From Curtobacterium ammoniigenes NBRC 101786 (lineage in GTDB: Bacteria; Actinomycetota; Actinomycetes; Actinomycetales; Microbacteriaceae), in NCBI RefSeq assembly GCF_001571045.1, contig NZ_BCSV01000005.1:1-64000 (forward strand): a stretch of 64,000 nt of DNA. Direction: 5' to 3'. The notes under the pieces are model-generated. The model ran no database searches, had not been told where the DNA came from, and saw nothing but the letters and a program-made list of their open reading frames with translations. A program made the position numbers and the translations under genes. Shown piece by piece: positions 1 through 7,806 of this stretch; positions within the stretch are counted from its first letter, which is position 1, and each line of letters starts with the position of its first letter.

Positions 1-294
1 CGGTGTGCGTCGCGCCGCGATCGCGCGGAGGTCCCAGATCGTCAACGCGTTGTCGAGCCGTCGTTTCCGCGCGTTCAGCGTCGGCTTCTTGAACTGCAGC
101 AGTGGCGCGAGATCCCGAACCTTCGGCAGCTGCCGCTCCACGCCGATCCGCGCATCCGTCGCGGCGGCAGGCCCGGGCATCGGCGCTCCGGTCGCCGGGT
201 CGACAAGGTGCGCTCCGGCGCTGCCAGCGCTGCCGGCACCGCGCGGGTCAGCCGCGCTCGCTCCAGAGCCGGTCGAAGAGGACGTCGTCGTCAT
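1..294 (-). CDS. lldD: L-lactate dehydrogenase (FMN-dependent alpha-hydroxy-acid oxidase), partial
   Basis: This is the first 98 codons of a gene that runs off the left edge. The ATG at 294 overlaps the rhaB stop in an ATGA junction, with AAGGA about 8 nt upstream, so it is translationally coupled to rhaB. After a Gly/Ala/Ser-rich start the reading frame gives [18 protein letters not shown] and then [19 protein letters not shown], which resembles the N-terminus of actinobacterial LldD-type FMN enzymes. LldD oxidises L-lactate to pyruvate. That fits as the step after RhaEW, whose dehydrogenase half should release L-lactate. The catalytic and FMN-binding region lies outside the window, so the family call rests on the N-terminus and on context. 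Confidence 0.72.
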   Translation of the reverse strand, partial: MTTTSSSTGSGASAADPRGAGSAGSAGAHLVDPATGAPMPGPAAATDARIGVERQLPKVRDLAPLLQFKKPTLNARKRRLDNALTIWDLRAIAARRTP

Positions 295-1823
295 ACAGAG
301 TTCCTTACGCTGTCGGGTCGAGTGGCGGGTGTGCGCTGCGCCAGTCGGGAGGCCCGTGGCAAGTATCGGACGAGCCGCACGGACCGCGCGACCCGGCTGC
401 GCAGCGCGTCCAGTGAGGCGCCGGCGAGACCGCCGAGCCCCGCGGCGCGCGCCTGGACGAGCACGTTGCCGAGCGCCGTCGCCTCGACCGGTCCCGCGAG
501 CACGGGACGTTCGGTCCGGTCCGCGGTGAGCTGGCAGAGCAGCGCGTTCTGGGCGCCCCCGCCGACGACGTGAACCACGCGGATCGCGCGCCCGGTCACG
601 CGCTCCAGGGCCTCCACCGTGTCGGCGTAGGCGGCCGCGAGCGATTCGAGGATGCTGCGCACATGCTCGGCGGGGGACGTGGGCGGTGCGATGTCGTGCT
701 CGCGGCACCATGCGTCGATCCGCTCGGGGATGTCGCCCGGCGGCGTGAAGCGCTCGTCCATGGTGTCGAACAGGGGGACAGGATCGGTGACGTCGGCGGC
801 GGCGGTGAGGAGCGCCTCCAGATCGATCGTGTGGCCGGCCCGCTCCCAGGTTCGGATGCTCTGCGACAGCAGCCACAGCCCGGACACGTTCTTGAGGAAC
901 CGGACCCGTCCGTCGACGCCGCCCTCGTTCGTGCAGTTCGACGCGCTCGCCGCCGCAGTGAGGATCGGCCGCTCGAGCTCGACCCCGACGAGGGACCAGG
1001 TGCCGGATGAGATGTACGCGAAGTCCGGGTCCGTCGCCGGCACCGCCACCACCGCCGACGCGGTGTCGTGCGACCCGACGAGCGTCACTCCGAGGGAGGC
1101 TGGCGCCCCGAGCTGGGCGTGGACGGATGGGAGCAGCTCGCCGAGGGCATCGCCCGGAGACCGCAGCACCGGGAGCAGGCCGGTCGGAACGTGTGCGGCC
1201 GCGCGAATCGCCGGATCCCACATGCCGGTCCGGGCGTTGCGCAACCCGGTCGTCGACGCGTTCGTCGTCTCGGCGGCGGCCTGTCCGGTCAGCCAGTACC
1301 CGACGAGGTCTGGGATGAGGAGCGCCCGGTCTGCCGCGTGGACCAGCGGGTCGGCGGCCATCTGGAACACCGTGTTGAACGGGAGATGCTGCAGCCCGGT
1401 GCGCTGATAGAGCTCCGCGGGATCCATCGCCCGCTGCACGGTCGCGACACCCTGGGTGTGGCGCGCATCCCGGTAGTGATACGGGAGGCCCACCATGCGT
1501 CCGCCCTGCAGGAGCGCGTAGTCGACGGCCCAGCTGTCGACGCCGATGCTGGCGAGCAACTCCGCCTCACGGTCGGCCCGCTCGACGGCGACGCGGAGAC
1601 CGTCGAGCGCCTCGGCGAACAGGCTCGGCAGGTTCCAGTGCAGCGCGCTCCGATGGTCCTCCCAGAGTTCGATCGGCTCGTTCGGGAACCGGGCGATCTG
1701 CTCCAGCTGCACGCGCTCCCGGTCGACGTGCCCCACCATCACCCGGCCGCTCGTCGCACCGAGATCCACCGCCGCGACGGAGCCGCTCCCTGCAGAACGT
1801 GCGCCCTGCCCGCTCGACGCCAC
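291..1823 (-). CDS. rhaB: Rhamnulokinase
   Basis: This is an FGGY-family sugar kinase that phosphorylates L-rhamnulose to L-rhamnulose-1-phosphate in the cytoplasm. The phosphate-binding DLGATSGR motif is near the N-terminus, and the C-terminal half has [14 protein letters not shown] followed by EATALGN, the ATP-site pattern of rhamnulokinases. Length is 510 aa against about 490 for E. coli RhaB. I chose the GTG at 1823 because it lies 5 nt after a GGAGG; the adjacent in-frame GTG at 1826 is only 2 nt from it. The gene starts 11 nt after rhaEW stops and ends in an ATGA overlap with lldD, so it is the third gene of a four-gene catabolic operon. Confidence 0.93.
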   Translation of the reverse strand: MASSGQGARSAGSGSVAAVDLGATSGRVMVGHVDRERVQLEQIARFPNEPIELWEDHRSALHWNLPSLFAEALDGLRVAVERADREAELLASIGVDSWAVDYALLQGGRMVGLPYHYRDARHTQGVATVQRAMDPAELYQRTGLQHLPFNTVFQMAADPLVHAADRALLIPDLVGYWLTGQAAAETTNASTTGLRNARTGMWDPAIRAAAHVPTGLLPVLRSPGDALGELLPSVHAQLGAPASLGVTLVGSHDTASAVVAVPATDPDFAYISSGTWSLVGVELERPILTAAASASNCTNEGGVDGRVRFLKNVSGLWLLSQSIRTWERAGHTIDLEALLTAAADVTDPVPLFDTMDERFTPPGDIPERIDAWCREHDIAPPTSPAEHVRSILESLAAAYADTVEALERVTGRAIRVVHVVGGGAQNALLCQLTADRTERPVLAGPVEATALGNVLVQARAAGLGGLAGASLDALRSRVARSVRLVRYLPRASRLAQRTPATRPDSVRNSV

Positions 1824-1833
1824 CACGGCCTCC

Positions 1834-3921
1834 CTACCGGAGGAACGCGGCGGCCACGCCCGCGTCGACAGGGACGTGCAGCCCGGTGGTGTGCGAGAAG
1901 TCGTCCGTGCAGATCGCGGCGACGGCGTTGGCGACGTTCTCCGGAACGACTTCACGCTTCAGGATCGTGCGTTGCGCGTAGAACGCGCCGAGGTCCTGCT
2001 CGTCGATCCCGTACGTCTTCGCGCGATTCGCTCCCCAGCCGGAGGCGAAGATCCCGGAGCCGCGGACGACGCCGTCCGGGTTGATGCCGTTGACGCGCAC
2101 CCCGTACTCGCCGAGTTCCGCGGCAAGGAGGCGCACCTGATGCGCCTGGTCGGCTTTCGTCGCGGAGTAGGCGATGTTGTTCGGGCCGGCGAACACGGAG
2201 TTCTTGCTTGAGATGTAGATGATGTCGCCGCCCAGGCCCTGGTCGATGAGGACCTTCGCCGCCGCCTTCGAGACGAGGAATGAGCCTTTCGCCATGACGT
2301 CGTGCTGGAGGTCCCAGTCGGCTTCCGTCGTGTCGAGCAGGCTTTTCGACAGCGATAGTCCCGCGTTGTTCACGACGAGGTCGAGTCCGCCGAAGTGGAG
2401 GAGCGTCTCTGTGATCGCCGCGTCGATGTCGGCCGCGCTCGTGACGTTCGCGGCCACGCCGATCGCGCGGTCCGGTCCACCGATCTCCGCTGCGGTCTGC
2501 TGAGCCTTGCTGAGGTCGAGGTCGGCGATGACGACCGCGGCGCCCTCCGCCGCGAGACGTTTCGCGATCGCCTTGCCGATCCCTGACGCGGCACCCGTCA
2601 CGAGCGCGATGCGGGTCGCGAGCTTCGCAGGTTTCGGCATCCGCTGCAGCTTCGCCTCTTCCAACGCCCAGTACTCGATGCGGAACTTCTCGGACTCGTC
2701 GATCGGCGCGTAGGTGCTCAACGACTCGGCCCCGCGCATCACATTGATGGCGTTGACATAGAACTCACCGGCCACGCGGGCGGTCTGCGCGTCCTTGCCG
2801 TAGGAGAACATGCCGACGCCGGGCACGAGGACGATCAGCGGGTCGGCTCCGCGGATCGCCGGGCTCGTCGCGTCGGCGTGCCGGTCGTAGTACGCCTGGT
2901 AGTCCGCGCGATACCGCTCGTGCAGGTCGTGGAGGCGCGTGATCGACTCCTCGACACTCGCCGTGGCGGGCAGGTCGAGGATGAGCGGCTTGACCTTCGT
3001 GCGGAGGAAGTGATCGGGGCAGCTCGTCCCGAGCGCGGCGAGCCGGGGTGCGTTCTCGCTCGCGAGGAAATCGAGCACGACCGCGCTGTCGGTGAAGTGG
3101 CCGACCTGAGGTCGATCGTGGCTGGCGATGCGCCGGATCGTCGGCGCGAGCGCGGCCGCTCTGGCGCGCCGCTCCGTGTCCGGCAGCGCTTCGTATCCGG
3201 GTCGGACGGCACCGAACGGCTGCGCCTTCCCGTGATCTCGGATGAAGGCCTCGGCAGTCTCGATGATCCAGCGGGAGTTCGCCTCCGCCTCGTCGGATGT
3301 GTCACCCCACGCGGTGATGCCGTGGCCTCCGAGGATCGTGCCGATCGCGTCTGGATGCTGGTCCTTGATCGCCGCGATGTCGAGTCCGAGCTGGAAGCCC
3401 GGTCGGCGCCACGGCACCCACACGACCTTGTGCCCGAAGATGCGCTCCGTCAGCGCGGGGCCGTCGGCGGCGGTCGCGATCGCGATCCCCGCGTCGGGGT
3501 GCAGATGATCGACGTGCGCGGCATCGACGAGGCCGTGCATCGCGGTGTCGATGGACGGCGCGGCTCCGCCCTTGCCGTGCAGGCAGTAGTCGAACGCGGC
3601 GACCATCTCGTCCTCGCGCTCCACTCCCGGGTAGACGCCGCGAAGCGCACGAAGACGGTCGACGCGGAGGACCGCGAGTCCCGCTTCCGTGAGGGTGCCG
3701 AGGTCGCCACCCGACCCCTTGACCCACAGCAGCTCAACCGACTCGCCCGTCACCGGGTCGATGCCCGCTCCCTTGGCGGAGGTGTTGCCGCCGGCGTAGT
3801 TCGTGATCCGCGGGTCCGCGCCGAGTGCGTTCGACCGCGCGAGGAGTGCCGCCACGGTCTCGTCGGCGGACGTGGGATGCGATGCGGGGTTCACCCGTGC
3901 CTCCAGGCTGGTATCGGTCAT
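1834..3921 (-). CDS. rhaEW: Bifunctional L-rhamnulose-1-phosphate aldolase / L-lactaldehyde dehydrogenase
   Basis: This is a two-domain enzyme of 695 aa. Roughly residues 20-400 are a class II aldolase/adducin domain with metal-ligand type histidines (DHLHPDAG and GGHGITAWG), which cleaves rhamnulose-1-phosphate to dihydroxyacetone phosphate and L-lactaldehyde. Roughly residues 430-695 are a short-chain dehydrogenase with TGAASGIG, NNAG and YSATK, assigned in the RhaEW family to oxidation of lactaldehyde to lactate. The ATG at 3921 has no clear ribosome binding site. An in-frame GTG at 3894 sits 5 nt after GGAGG and would give 686 aa, losing only a variable tail, so the start is uncertain. 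It lies 31 nt after rhaI. Confidence 0.93.
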   Translation of the reverse strand: MTDTSLEARVNPASHPTSADETVAALLARSNALGADPRITNYAGGNTSAKGAGIDPVTGESVELLWVKGSGGDLGTLTEAGLAVLRVDRLRALRGVYPGVEREDEMVAAFDYCLHGKGGAAPSIDTAMHGLVDAAHVDHLHPDAGIAIATAADGPALTERIFGHKVVWVPWRRPGFQLGLDIAAIKDQHPDAIGTILGGHGITAWGDTSDEAEANSRWIIETAEAFIRDHGKAQPFGAVRPGYEALPDTERRARAAALAPTIRRIASHDRPQVGHFTDSAVVLDFLASENAPRLAALGTSCPDHFLRTKVKPLILDLPATASVEESITRLHDLHERYRADYQAYYDRHADATSPAIRGADPLIVLVPGVGMFSYGKDAQTARVAGEFYVNAINVMRGAESLSTYAPIDESEKFRIEYWALEEAKLQRMPKPAKLATRIALVTGAASGIGKAIAKRLAAEGAAVVIADLDLSKAQQTAAEIGGPDRAIGVAANVTSAADIDAAITETLLHFGGLDLVVNNAGLSLSKSLLDTTEADWDLQHDVMAKGSFLVSKAAAKVLIDQGLGGDIIYISSKNSVFAGPNNIAYSATKADQAHQVRLLAAELGEYGVRVNGINPDGVVRGSGIFASGWGANRAKTYGIDEQDLGAFYAQRTILKREVVPENVANAVAAICTDDFSHTTGLHVPVDAGVAAAFLR

Positions 3922-3952
3922 CGTGCGATTGATTCGGTGTCGAATGCGCCGG

Positions 3953-5125
3953 TCAGGCGCCCCAGCCGGCCTGCACGCCGCCGACCCGTTCGTCGGCGAT
4001 CTGCCGCTGGTAGCCGGAGTCGAGGTAGGCGCGCATCGGATCCCCGGGCAGACCGCGGGCTTCGCGCCACGCGGCGAGCGCCGGCCGAACGTCGGTCTGG
4101 AATGCGTCCATGAAGATCGCATTCGCGGCGAGGACGTCGTGTGCTTCTTGCGCCGCCGTCAGGGCGACCCGGTCGAGGAGCAGCGCCCGCGCCGTCATCT
4201 CCTGCACGTTGAGCACGGAGCGGATCTGACCGGGGATCTTGTCCTCGATGTTGTGGCACTGATCGAGCATGAACGCCACGTCCGGGTTCGCGTAGCCGCC
4301 GCCGCGGATCACTTCTACCAGGATCCGGAAGAGCTGGAACGGGTCCGCGGCACCCACGATGAGGTCGTCGTCGGCGTAGAAGCGGGAGTTGAAGTCGAAG
4401 CTCCCGAGCTTGCCGAGGCGAAGGAGCTGCATCACGATGAACTCGATGTTCGTGCCCGGGGCGTGATGACCGGTGTCGAGGCACACCACCGCGCGGTCGC
4501 CGAGCGCCGCGACCTGCACGTAGCTCGTCCCCCAGTCGGGAACGTCGGTGTGGTAGAACGACGGCTCGAAGAACTTGTACTCGAGCACGAGGCGCTGATC
4601 GGGGCCGAGCCGGTCGTAGATCGTGCTGAGGCTGTCGTGCAGACGGTCCTGTCGGGAGCGCATGTCCTCCTGGCCGGGATAGTTCGATCCCTCCGCGAGC
4701 CAGATCTTGAGATCACGGCTCCCCGTCTGGTGCATGACGTCGATGCACTGGAGGTGGTGATCGATCGCCTTCTGCCGTACGGCCGGGTCGACATGCGTCA
4801 GGGCGCCGAACTTGTAGTCGTCGTCCTGGAACGTGTTCGAGTTGATGGTGCCGAGGCGGACGCCGTGCGCTTCAGCGTGGCGGCGGAGGTCGCCGAAATC
4901 GTCGACGTGGTCCCACGGGATGTGGAGCGCAACCGTCGGCGCGAGTCCGGTGTGCTTGTGGACCTGGGCGGCGTCCGCGATCTTCTCGTACGGGTCGCGT
5001 GGTGTGCCGGGCGTCGCAAAGACCTTGAAACGCGTGCCGGAGTTGCCGAACGCCCAACTGGGGAGCTCGATCTGCTGCGCGGCGAGCTGGTCGCTGATGC
5101 CGCCGATGTCGACAGGGCCTGTCAT
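3953..5125 (-). CDS. rhaI: L-rhamnose isomerase (Streptomyces / P. stutzeri type)
   Basis: This enzyme interconverts L-rhamnose and L-rhamnulose, the first step of the pathway. The protein is a TIM-barrel isomerase of 390 aa, close to the RhaI subtype of Gram-positive bacteria and Pseudomonas stutzeri rather than to E. coli RhaA. Supporting segments include LEYKFFEPSFYHTD, VCLDTGHHAPGTNIE, GSFDFNSRFYADDDL and LDQCHNIEDK, which carry the acidic and His metal ligands of this family. The start is the MTGPVDIG methionine behind GAGGAAGT. A longer GTG start at 5173 would overlap the operator and promoter and is unlikely. It is the first catabolic gene, expressed from the promoter at 5175-5204. Confidence 0.93.
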   Translation of the reverse strand: MTGPVDIGGISDQLAAQQIELPSWAFGNSGTRFKVFATPGTPRDPYEKIADAAQVHKHTGLAPTVALHIPWDHVDDFGDLRRHAEAHGVRLGTINSNTFQDDDYKFGALTHVDPAVRQKAIDHHLQCIDVMHQTGSRDLKIWLAEGSNYPGQEDMRSRQDRLHDSLSTIYDRLGPDQRLVLEYKFFEPSFYHTDVPDWGTSYVQVAALGDRAVVCLDTGHHAPGTNIEFIVMQLLRLGKLGSFDFNSRFYADDDLIVGAADPFQLFRILVEVIRGGGYANPDVAFMLDQCHNIEDKIPGQIRSVLNVQEMTARALLLDRVALTAAQEAHDVLAANAIFMDAFQTDVRPALAAWREARGLPGDPMRAYLDSGYQRQIADERVGGVQAGWGA

Positions 5126-5160
5126 CGTGTCACTTCCTCGTGTCACCGCACGTGCAGTGT

Positions 5161-5172
5161 TGAATCGTTTCA
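5161..5172 (-). promoter_or_regulatory. LacI-family operator at the rhaI promoter
   Basis: The 12 bp read TGAAACGATTCA on the transcribed strand, a near-perfect palindrome with a central CG and one mismatched pair, the usual form of a LacI-family site. It lies directly downstream of the -10 element of the rhaI promoter, so a bound repressor would cover the transcription start. The regulator encoded 70 bp upstream is the natural candidate ligand. Confidence 0.65.
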
Positions 5173-5174
5173 CG

Positions 5175-5204
5175 AGCGTAGCGCGTTCGACCGCTGCTCT
5201 GCAA
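5175..5204 (-). promoter_or_regulatory. Promoter of the rhaI-rhaEW-rhaB-lldD operon
   Basis: On the minus strand TTGCAG (5199-5204) and TACGCT (5175-5180) are separated by 18 bp, an acceptable sigma-70-like pair. The predicted start falls inside the palindrome at 5161-5172, about 45 nt before the rhaI ATG. The 115-bp gap between the regulator gene and rhaI has no other comparable pair. Confidence 0.55.
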
Positions 5205-5239
5205 GGGCCACTGAACCGCTCCTACTGGTCGCCGAGAAG

Positions 5240-6277
5240 CTAGCTCCCTGACGACGAGCGCGCGCGCGGTCGGACGGCTGCGACGGTCCCCCCGGGGTGC
5301 AGCGGGCAGGGAATGAGCACCTGTGCGCGCGGCGCATCGCGTCCTTCGAGGCGCGCGATCAGCGCCTCCGCGGCGGCCCTGCCGACCTCCGCGCCGGGCG
5401 CTTCGTAGACGGTGAGCGCGGGTTCCGTCAGCTCGGACAGCGATCGGGCCGTCGCCAGCGACACGATGGACATGTCGCCGGGCACATCGATGCCGCGGTG
5501 GGGGAGCGTGTTCACGAGCGCGAGGTTCACGTCGTCATGCATGCCCAGGACTGCCGTCGTCGCTGGCGCCTCGCGCAGCAGCCGGTCCGCGAAGCCCGTG
5601 ACCTCGCGTGCCCTGTGGCCGATTCGAAACACGCGTCCATGGAGCCGACGAGCGCTGACGATCTCCCCGAACGCTTGCTCGGCACGGAACGGAGGCGCGT
5701 ATCCGGCAAGCGGCGTCCCGCTCACGTCCTCGACCACGAGTGTCAGATCACGGTGGCCGAGTGCAGCCAGGTCATCGATCGCCGTCTCGACAGTGCGTTC
5801 GAAGTCGATGTCCACGTAGTCGATGCCGTCGAGTTCGCGGGTTCTGCCGATGAGGGTGAACGGTGCCTCCATCGTGCGGAGATGTGCGACGCGCTCGTCC
5901 TCGAGCTGCACCTCCATCAGGAGCACGCCGTCGACGAGCGCCGCCTGGATGAGCGACGTGATCTCGGACGTCACGTTGTTGCTGTGGAGCGGCCAGAGCA
6001 CGAGGTTGTACCCGTGCTCTGCGGCGGTGGTGGCCGCCGACTCGACGAACCGGTGTGGGTAGCGGTGGTCGAGCATCGGGTAGATCAGCGCGAGGATGTG
6101 CGTCTTCCGGCTTGCGAGCGCCCGAGCCATGCTGTTCCGCCGATAGCCGAGGTCGGCGATCGCTTGGAGAACCCGTTCGCGGGTGGCCGGCGTCACTGGC
6201 TTCGTATCGTTCACGACGAACGAGACCGTGGAGATGGACACGCGGGCGCGGTCGGCGACCTGCTGCATCGTGACCAC
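5240..6277 (-). CDS. LacI-family transcriptional regulator of the rhamnose/sugar locus
   Basis: This is a 345-aa repressor. Residues about 4-25 form the LacI helix-turn-helix (MQQVADRARVSISTVSF), followed by a hinge (NSMARALASRKT) and a periplasmic-binding-protein-like sensor domain. I chose the GTG at 6277, nine nt after GAGGAG. The long upstream extension of the open frame crosses the operators and is not translated sense. The gene sits between the catabolic operon it precedes and the divergent transporter operon, so it is well placed to control both. The inducer is probably rhamnose, rhamnulose or an intermediate, but that is inferred from position only. The flanking palindromes at 5161 and 6454 differ in sequence, so it may not bind both. 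Confidence 0.88.
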   Translation of the reverse strand: MVTMQQVADRARVSISTVSFVVNDTKPVTPATRERVLQAIADLGYRRNSMARALASRKTHILALIYPMLDHRYPHRFVESAATTAAEHGYNLVLWPLHSNNVTSEITSLIQAALVDGVLLMEVQLEDERVAHLRTMEAPFTLIGRTRELDGIDYVDIDFERTVETAIDDLAALGHRDLTLVVEDVSGTPLAGYAPPFRAEQAFGEIVSARRLHGRVFRIGHRAREVTGFADRLLREAPATTAVLGMHDDVNLALVNTLPHRGIDVPGDMSIVSLATARSLSELTEPALTVYEAPGAEVGRAAAEALIARLEGRDAPRAQVLIPCPLHPGGTVAAVRPRARSSSGS

Positions 6278-6353
6278 GGCGTGCGACTCCTCGTCTCGGG
6301 CTGCGGTCGGCAGCCGGTCGCGCTCAGTATCGCACGCGCCTTCGGCCAGTTTG

Positions 6354-6369
6354 AGTAAAGCGCTTGACT
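6354..6369. promoter_or_regulatory. Operator-like palindrome O1
   Basis: AGTAAAGCGCTTGACT is a 16-bp dyad with a central AAGCGCTT and one mismatched pair. Its last six bases form the TTGACT used as the -35 of the promoter proposed at 6364-6393. It shares its core and right arm with the perfect palindrome at 6453-6470. Confidence 0.6.
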
Positions 6370-6393
6370 TTCCTTCCGCGGGGTGCCCAGAAT
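6364..6393 (+). promoter_or_regulatory. Candidate promoter P1 of the sugar transporter operon
   Basis: TTGACT (6364-6369) and CAGAAT (6388-6393) are separated by 18 bp. The -35 overlaps operator O1, the classical arrangement for repression. The start of transcription would be near 6400, so the 5' leader would contain the terminator hairpin at 6422-6445 and operator O2. Confidence 0.45.
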
Positions 6394-6421
6394 GCTGGCC
6401 AAGCACTTCCGAGTGATCGAC

Positions 6422-6445
6422 GAAGACCTCGAGGTCTTCTTTTTT
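6422..6445 (+). terminator. Intrinsic terminator in the leader of the transporter operon
   Basis: GAAGACCTCGAGGTCTTC is a perfect 18-bp palindrome (stem of 7 bp with a TCGA loop) and is followed at once by six T. This is a textbook Rho-independent terminator for plus-strand transcription, with no T tract on the other side. It lies downstream of P1 and upstream of O2 and the binding-protein gene, so it may act as an attenuator or block read-through between the divergent units. Confidence 0.75.
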
Positions 6446-6452
6446 GGGCAAT

Positions 6453-6470
6453 CGGTCAAGCGCTTGACCG
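6453..6470. promoter_or_regulatory. Operator-like perfect palindrome O2
   Basis: CGGTCAAGCGCTTGACCG is a perfect 18-bp palindrome with the central GCGC typical of LacI-family sites. Its centre is exactly 100 bp from the centre of O1. It contains TTGACC, which could be a second -35 (the -10 would be a weak GGCATT near 6487). It lies 45 bp before the binding-protein start codon. Confidence 0.7.
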
Positions 6471-6515
6471 CGCCTCAAATCGGAGCGGCATTCCATCGAG
6501 CAAAGGAGCTCTTTC

Positions 6516-7745
6516 GTGAAGAAGTCACGCATCGTCGCGATGCTCGTCACCGGTGCAGCGATCTCGCTGTCACTGGCCGCCTGTTCGTCAGGCACACCCA
6601 GCAGCGGTGGCACGCCGACCCTGACCGTCGAGGACTACTACACGTCGAACCCGGCGACCGACGGATACACCTCCACCTACAAACAGTGCGGCAGTCAGAT
6701 CGGCGCGAAGATCAACGCTGTCCATATCGCCGGTGCGTCGCTCATCCAGAAGGTCCTCCAGCAGGCTTCGTCCAAGACGCTCCCGGACGTCCTCATGCTC
6801 GACAACCCCGATGTGCAGCAAATTGCCGCAAGCGGCGCGCTCGCACCGCTGAAAAACTTCGGTGTGTCAGCTCCGTCGGGCGACGTGCCCGGCGTGGTCA
6901 AGGCAGGCACCTACCAGGGGCAGGTCTACGGGCTCGCGCCGGTGATCAACTCGATCGCGCTGTACTACAACGTGGACATGCTGAAGGCGGCAGGTGTCAC
7001 GCCGCCGAAGACCTGGGACGAGCTGCGCGCCGACGCGAAGAAGCTGACCGATCCGAGCAAGAGCGTCTACGGCTTCGCGATGAGCAACATCAACACGTAC
7101 GAGGGAACGTGGCAGTTCCTGCCGTTCTTCTGGACGAACGGCGGCAACGAGAAGAACATCGATACGCCGCAGGCTGCGCAAGCGCTGCAGTTCGATGTCG
7201 ATCTGCAGAACGACGGCTCAATGTCGAAGAGCTCGGTCAACTGGAATCAGCAGGACGTCAACAACCAGTTCGTCGCGGGGAAGGCGGCGATGATGATCAA
7301 CGGACCCTGGCAGCTCCCGGTTCTGAACGGCACCAAGGGTCTCAACTTCGCGAGCGTCCCGATTCCGACGCGAACGGCCTCCCAGAAGGTGGTGTCGCCC
7401 CTCGGAGGGGAGACGTTCAACGTCCCGAACACTGGCGACAAGACCAAGATGGCCCTCGCAGCCAAGCTCGTGCAGTGCCTGAACACGCCAGCGACTCAGT
7501 TGAAGATCGCGAAGTTCTCCGGCAACGTGCCGGCGGATGAGTCGTCGGCCGCCACCTTTGCGAAAACGCACCCGCAGGTGCAGTCGTTCGTGCAGACCGT
7601 GAAGACGGCACGCGCTCGCACCGGCGAGCTCGGCCCGAAGTGGCCAACCGCTGCGACCGCCATCTACACCGCCGTGCAACTCGCGCTGACCGGGAAGGCG
7701 AGCCCGCAGGCCGCCTTGCAACAGGCCCAGGCGCAGAACAAGTAG
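6516..7745 (+). CDS. ABC sugar transporter, substrate-binding lipoprotein
   Basis: This is an extracellular solute-binding protein (family 1) of 409 aa that captures a carbohydrate for the permease pair downstream. The signal peptide ends in a lipobox LAAC, with Cys at about residue 23, so the mature protein should be anchored to the outer face of the membrane. The lobes contain YYNVDMLKAAGV, TWDEL and FVAGKAAMMINGPW, patterns common in this family. The start is GTG with AAGGAG 7 nt upstream. The ligand is unknown. Position opposite the rhamnose genes suggests rhamnose, a rhamnoside or an oligosaccharide. Expression is probably controlled by O1, O2 and the leader terminator. Confidence 0.93.
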   Translation: MKKSRIVAMLVTGAAISLSLAACSSGTPSSGGTPTLTVEDYYTSNPATDGYTSTYKQCGSQIGAKINAVHIAGASLIQKVLQQASSKTLPDVLMLDNPDVQQIAASGALAPLKNFGVSAPSGDVPGVVKAGTYQGQVYGLAPVINSIALYYNVDMLKAAGVTPPKTWDELRADAKKLTDPSKSVYGFAMSNINTYEGTWQFLPFFWTNGGNEKNIDTPQAAQALQFDVDLQNDGSMSKSSVNWNQQDVNNQFVAGKAAMMINGPWQLPVLNGTKGLNFASVPIPTRTASQKVVSPLGGETFNVPNTGDKTKMALAAKLVQCLNTPATQLKIAKFSGNVPADESSAATFAKTHPQVQSFVQTVKTARARTGELGPKWPTAATAIYTAVQLALTGKASPQAALQQAQAQNK

Positions 7746-7754
7746 TCGCGGATC

Positions 7755-7779
7755 GTGGGGGCCGGTACTCGGTCCCCAC
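7755..7779 (+). terminator. Intercistronic hairpin after the binding-protein gene
   Basis: A 10-bp stem (7755-7764 with 7770-7779, one G-U pair) and a GTACT loop lie 10 nt after the stop codon, with no T tract. Hairpins in this place commonly protect or partly terminate the binding-protein message so that it exceeds the permease message. The role is inferred from position. Confidence 0.55.
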
Positions 7780-7806
7780 CCTCCAACTCACGCAAAGGAG
7801 CGTGCA

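Noticed and set aside
5-573. Plus-strand open frames over the left edge
   Set aside because: They are Arg/Ala/Pro-rich shadows opposite the lldD start and the rhaB end, without family motifs. The minus-strand reading gives recognisable enzymes.
5126-5173. Upstream GTG start for rhaI
   Set aside because: It would place the operator and part of the promoter inside the coding region. The internal ATG has a ribosome binding site.
1007-5251. Long plus-strand frames opposite the rhamnose genes (for example 1068-2084, 2878-4113 and 3803-5251)
   Set aside because: High GC content makes long antisense frames common. They have no domain pattern and overlap well-identified genes.
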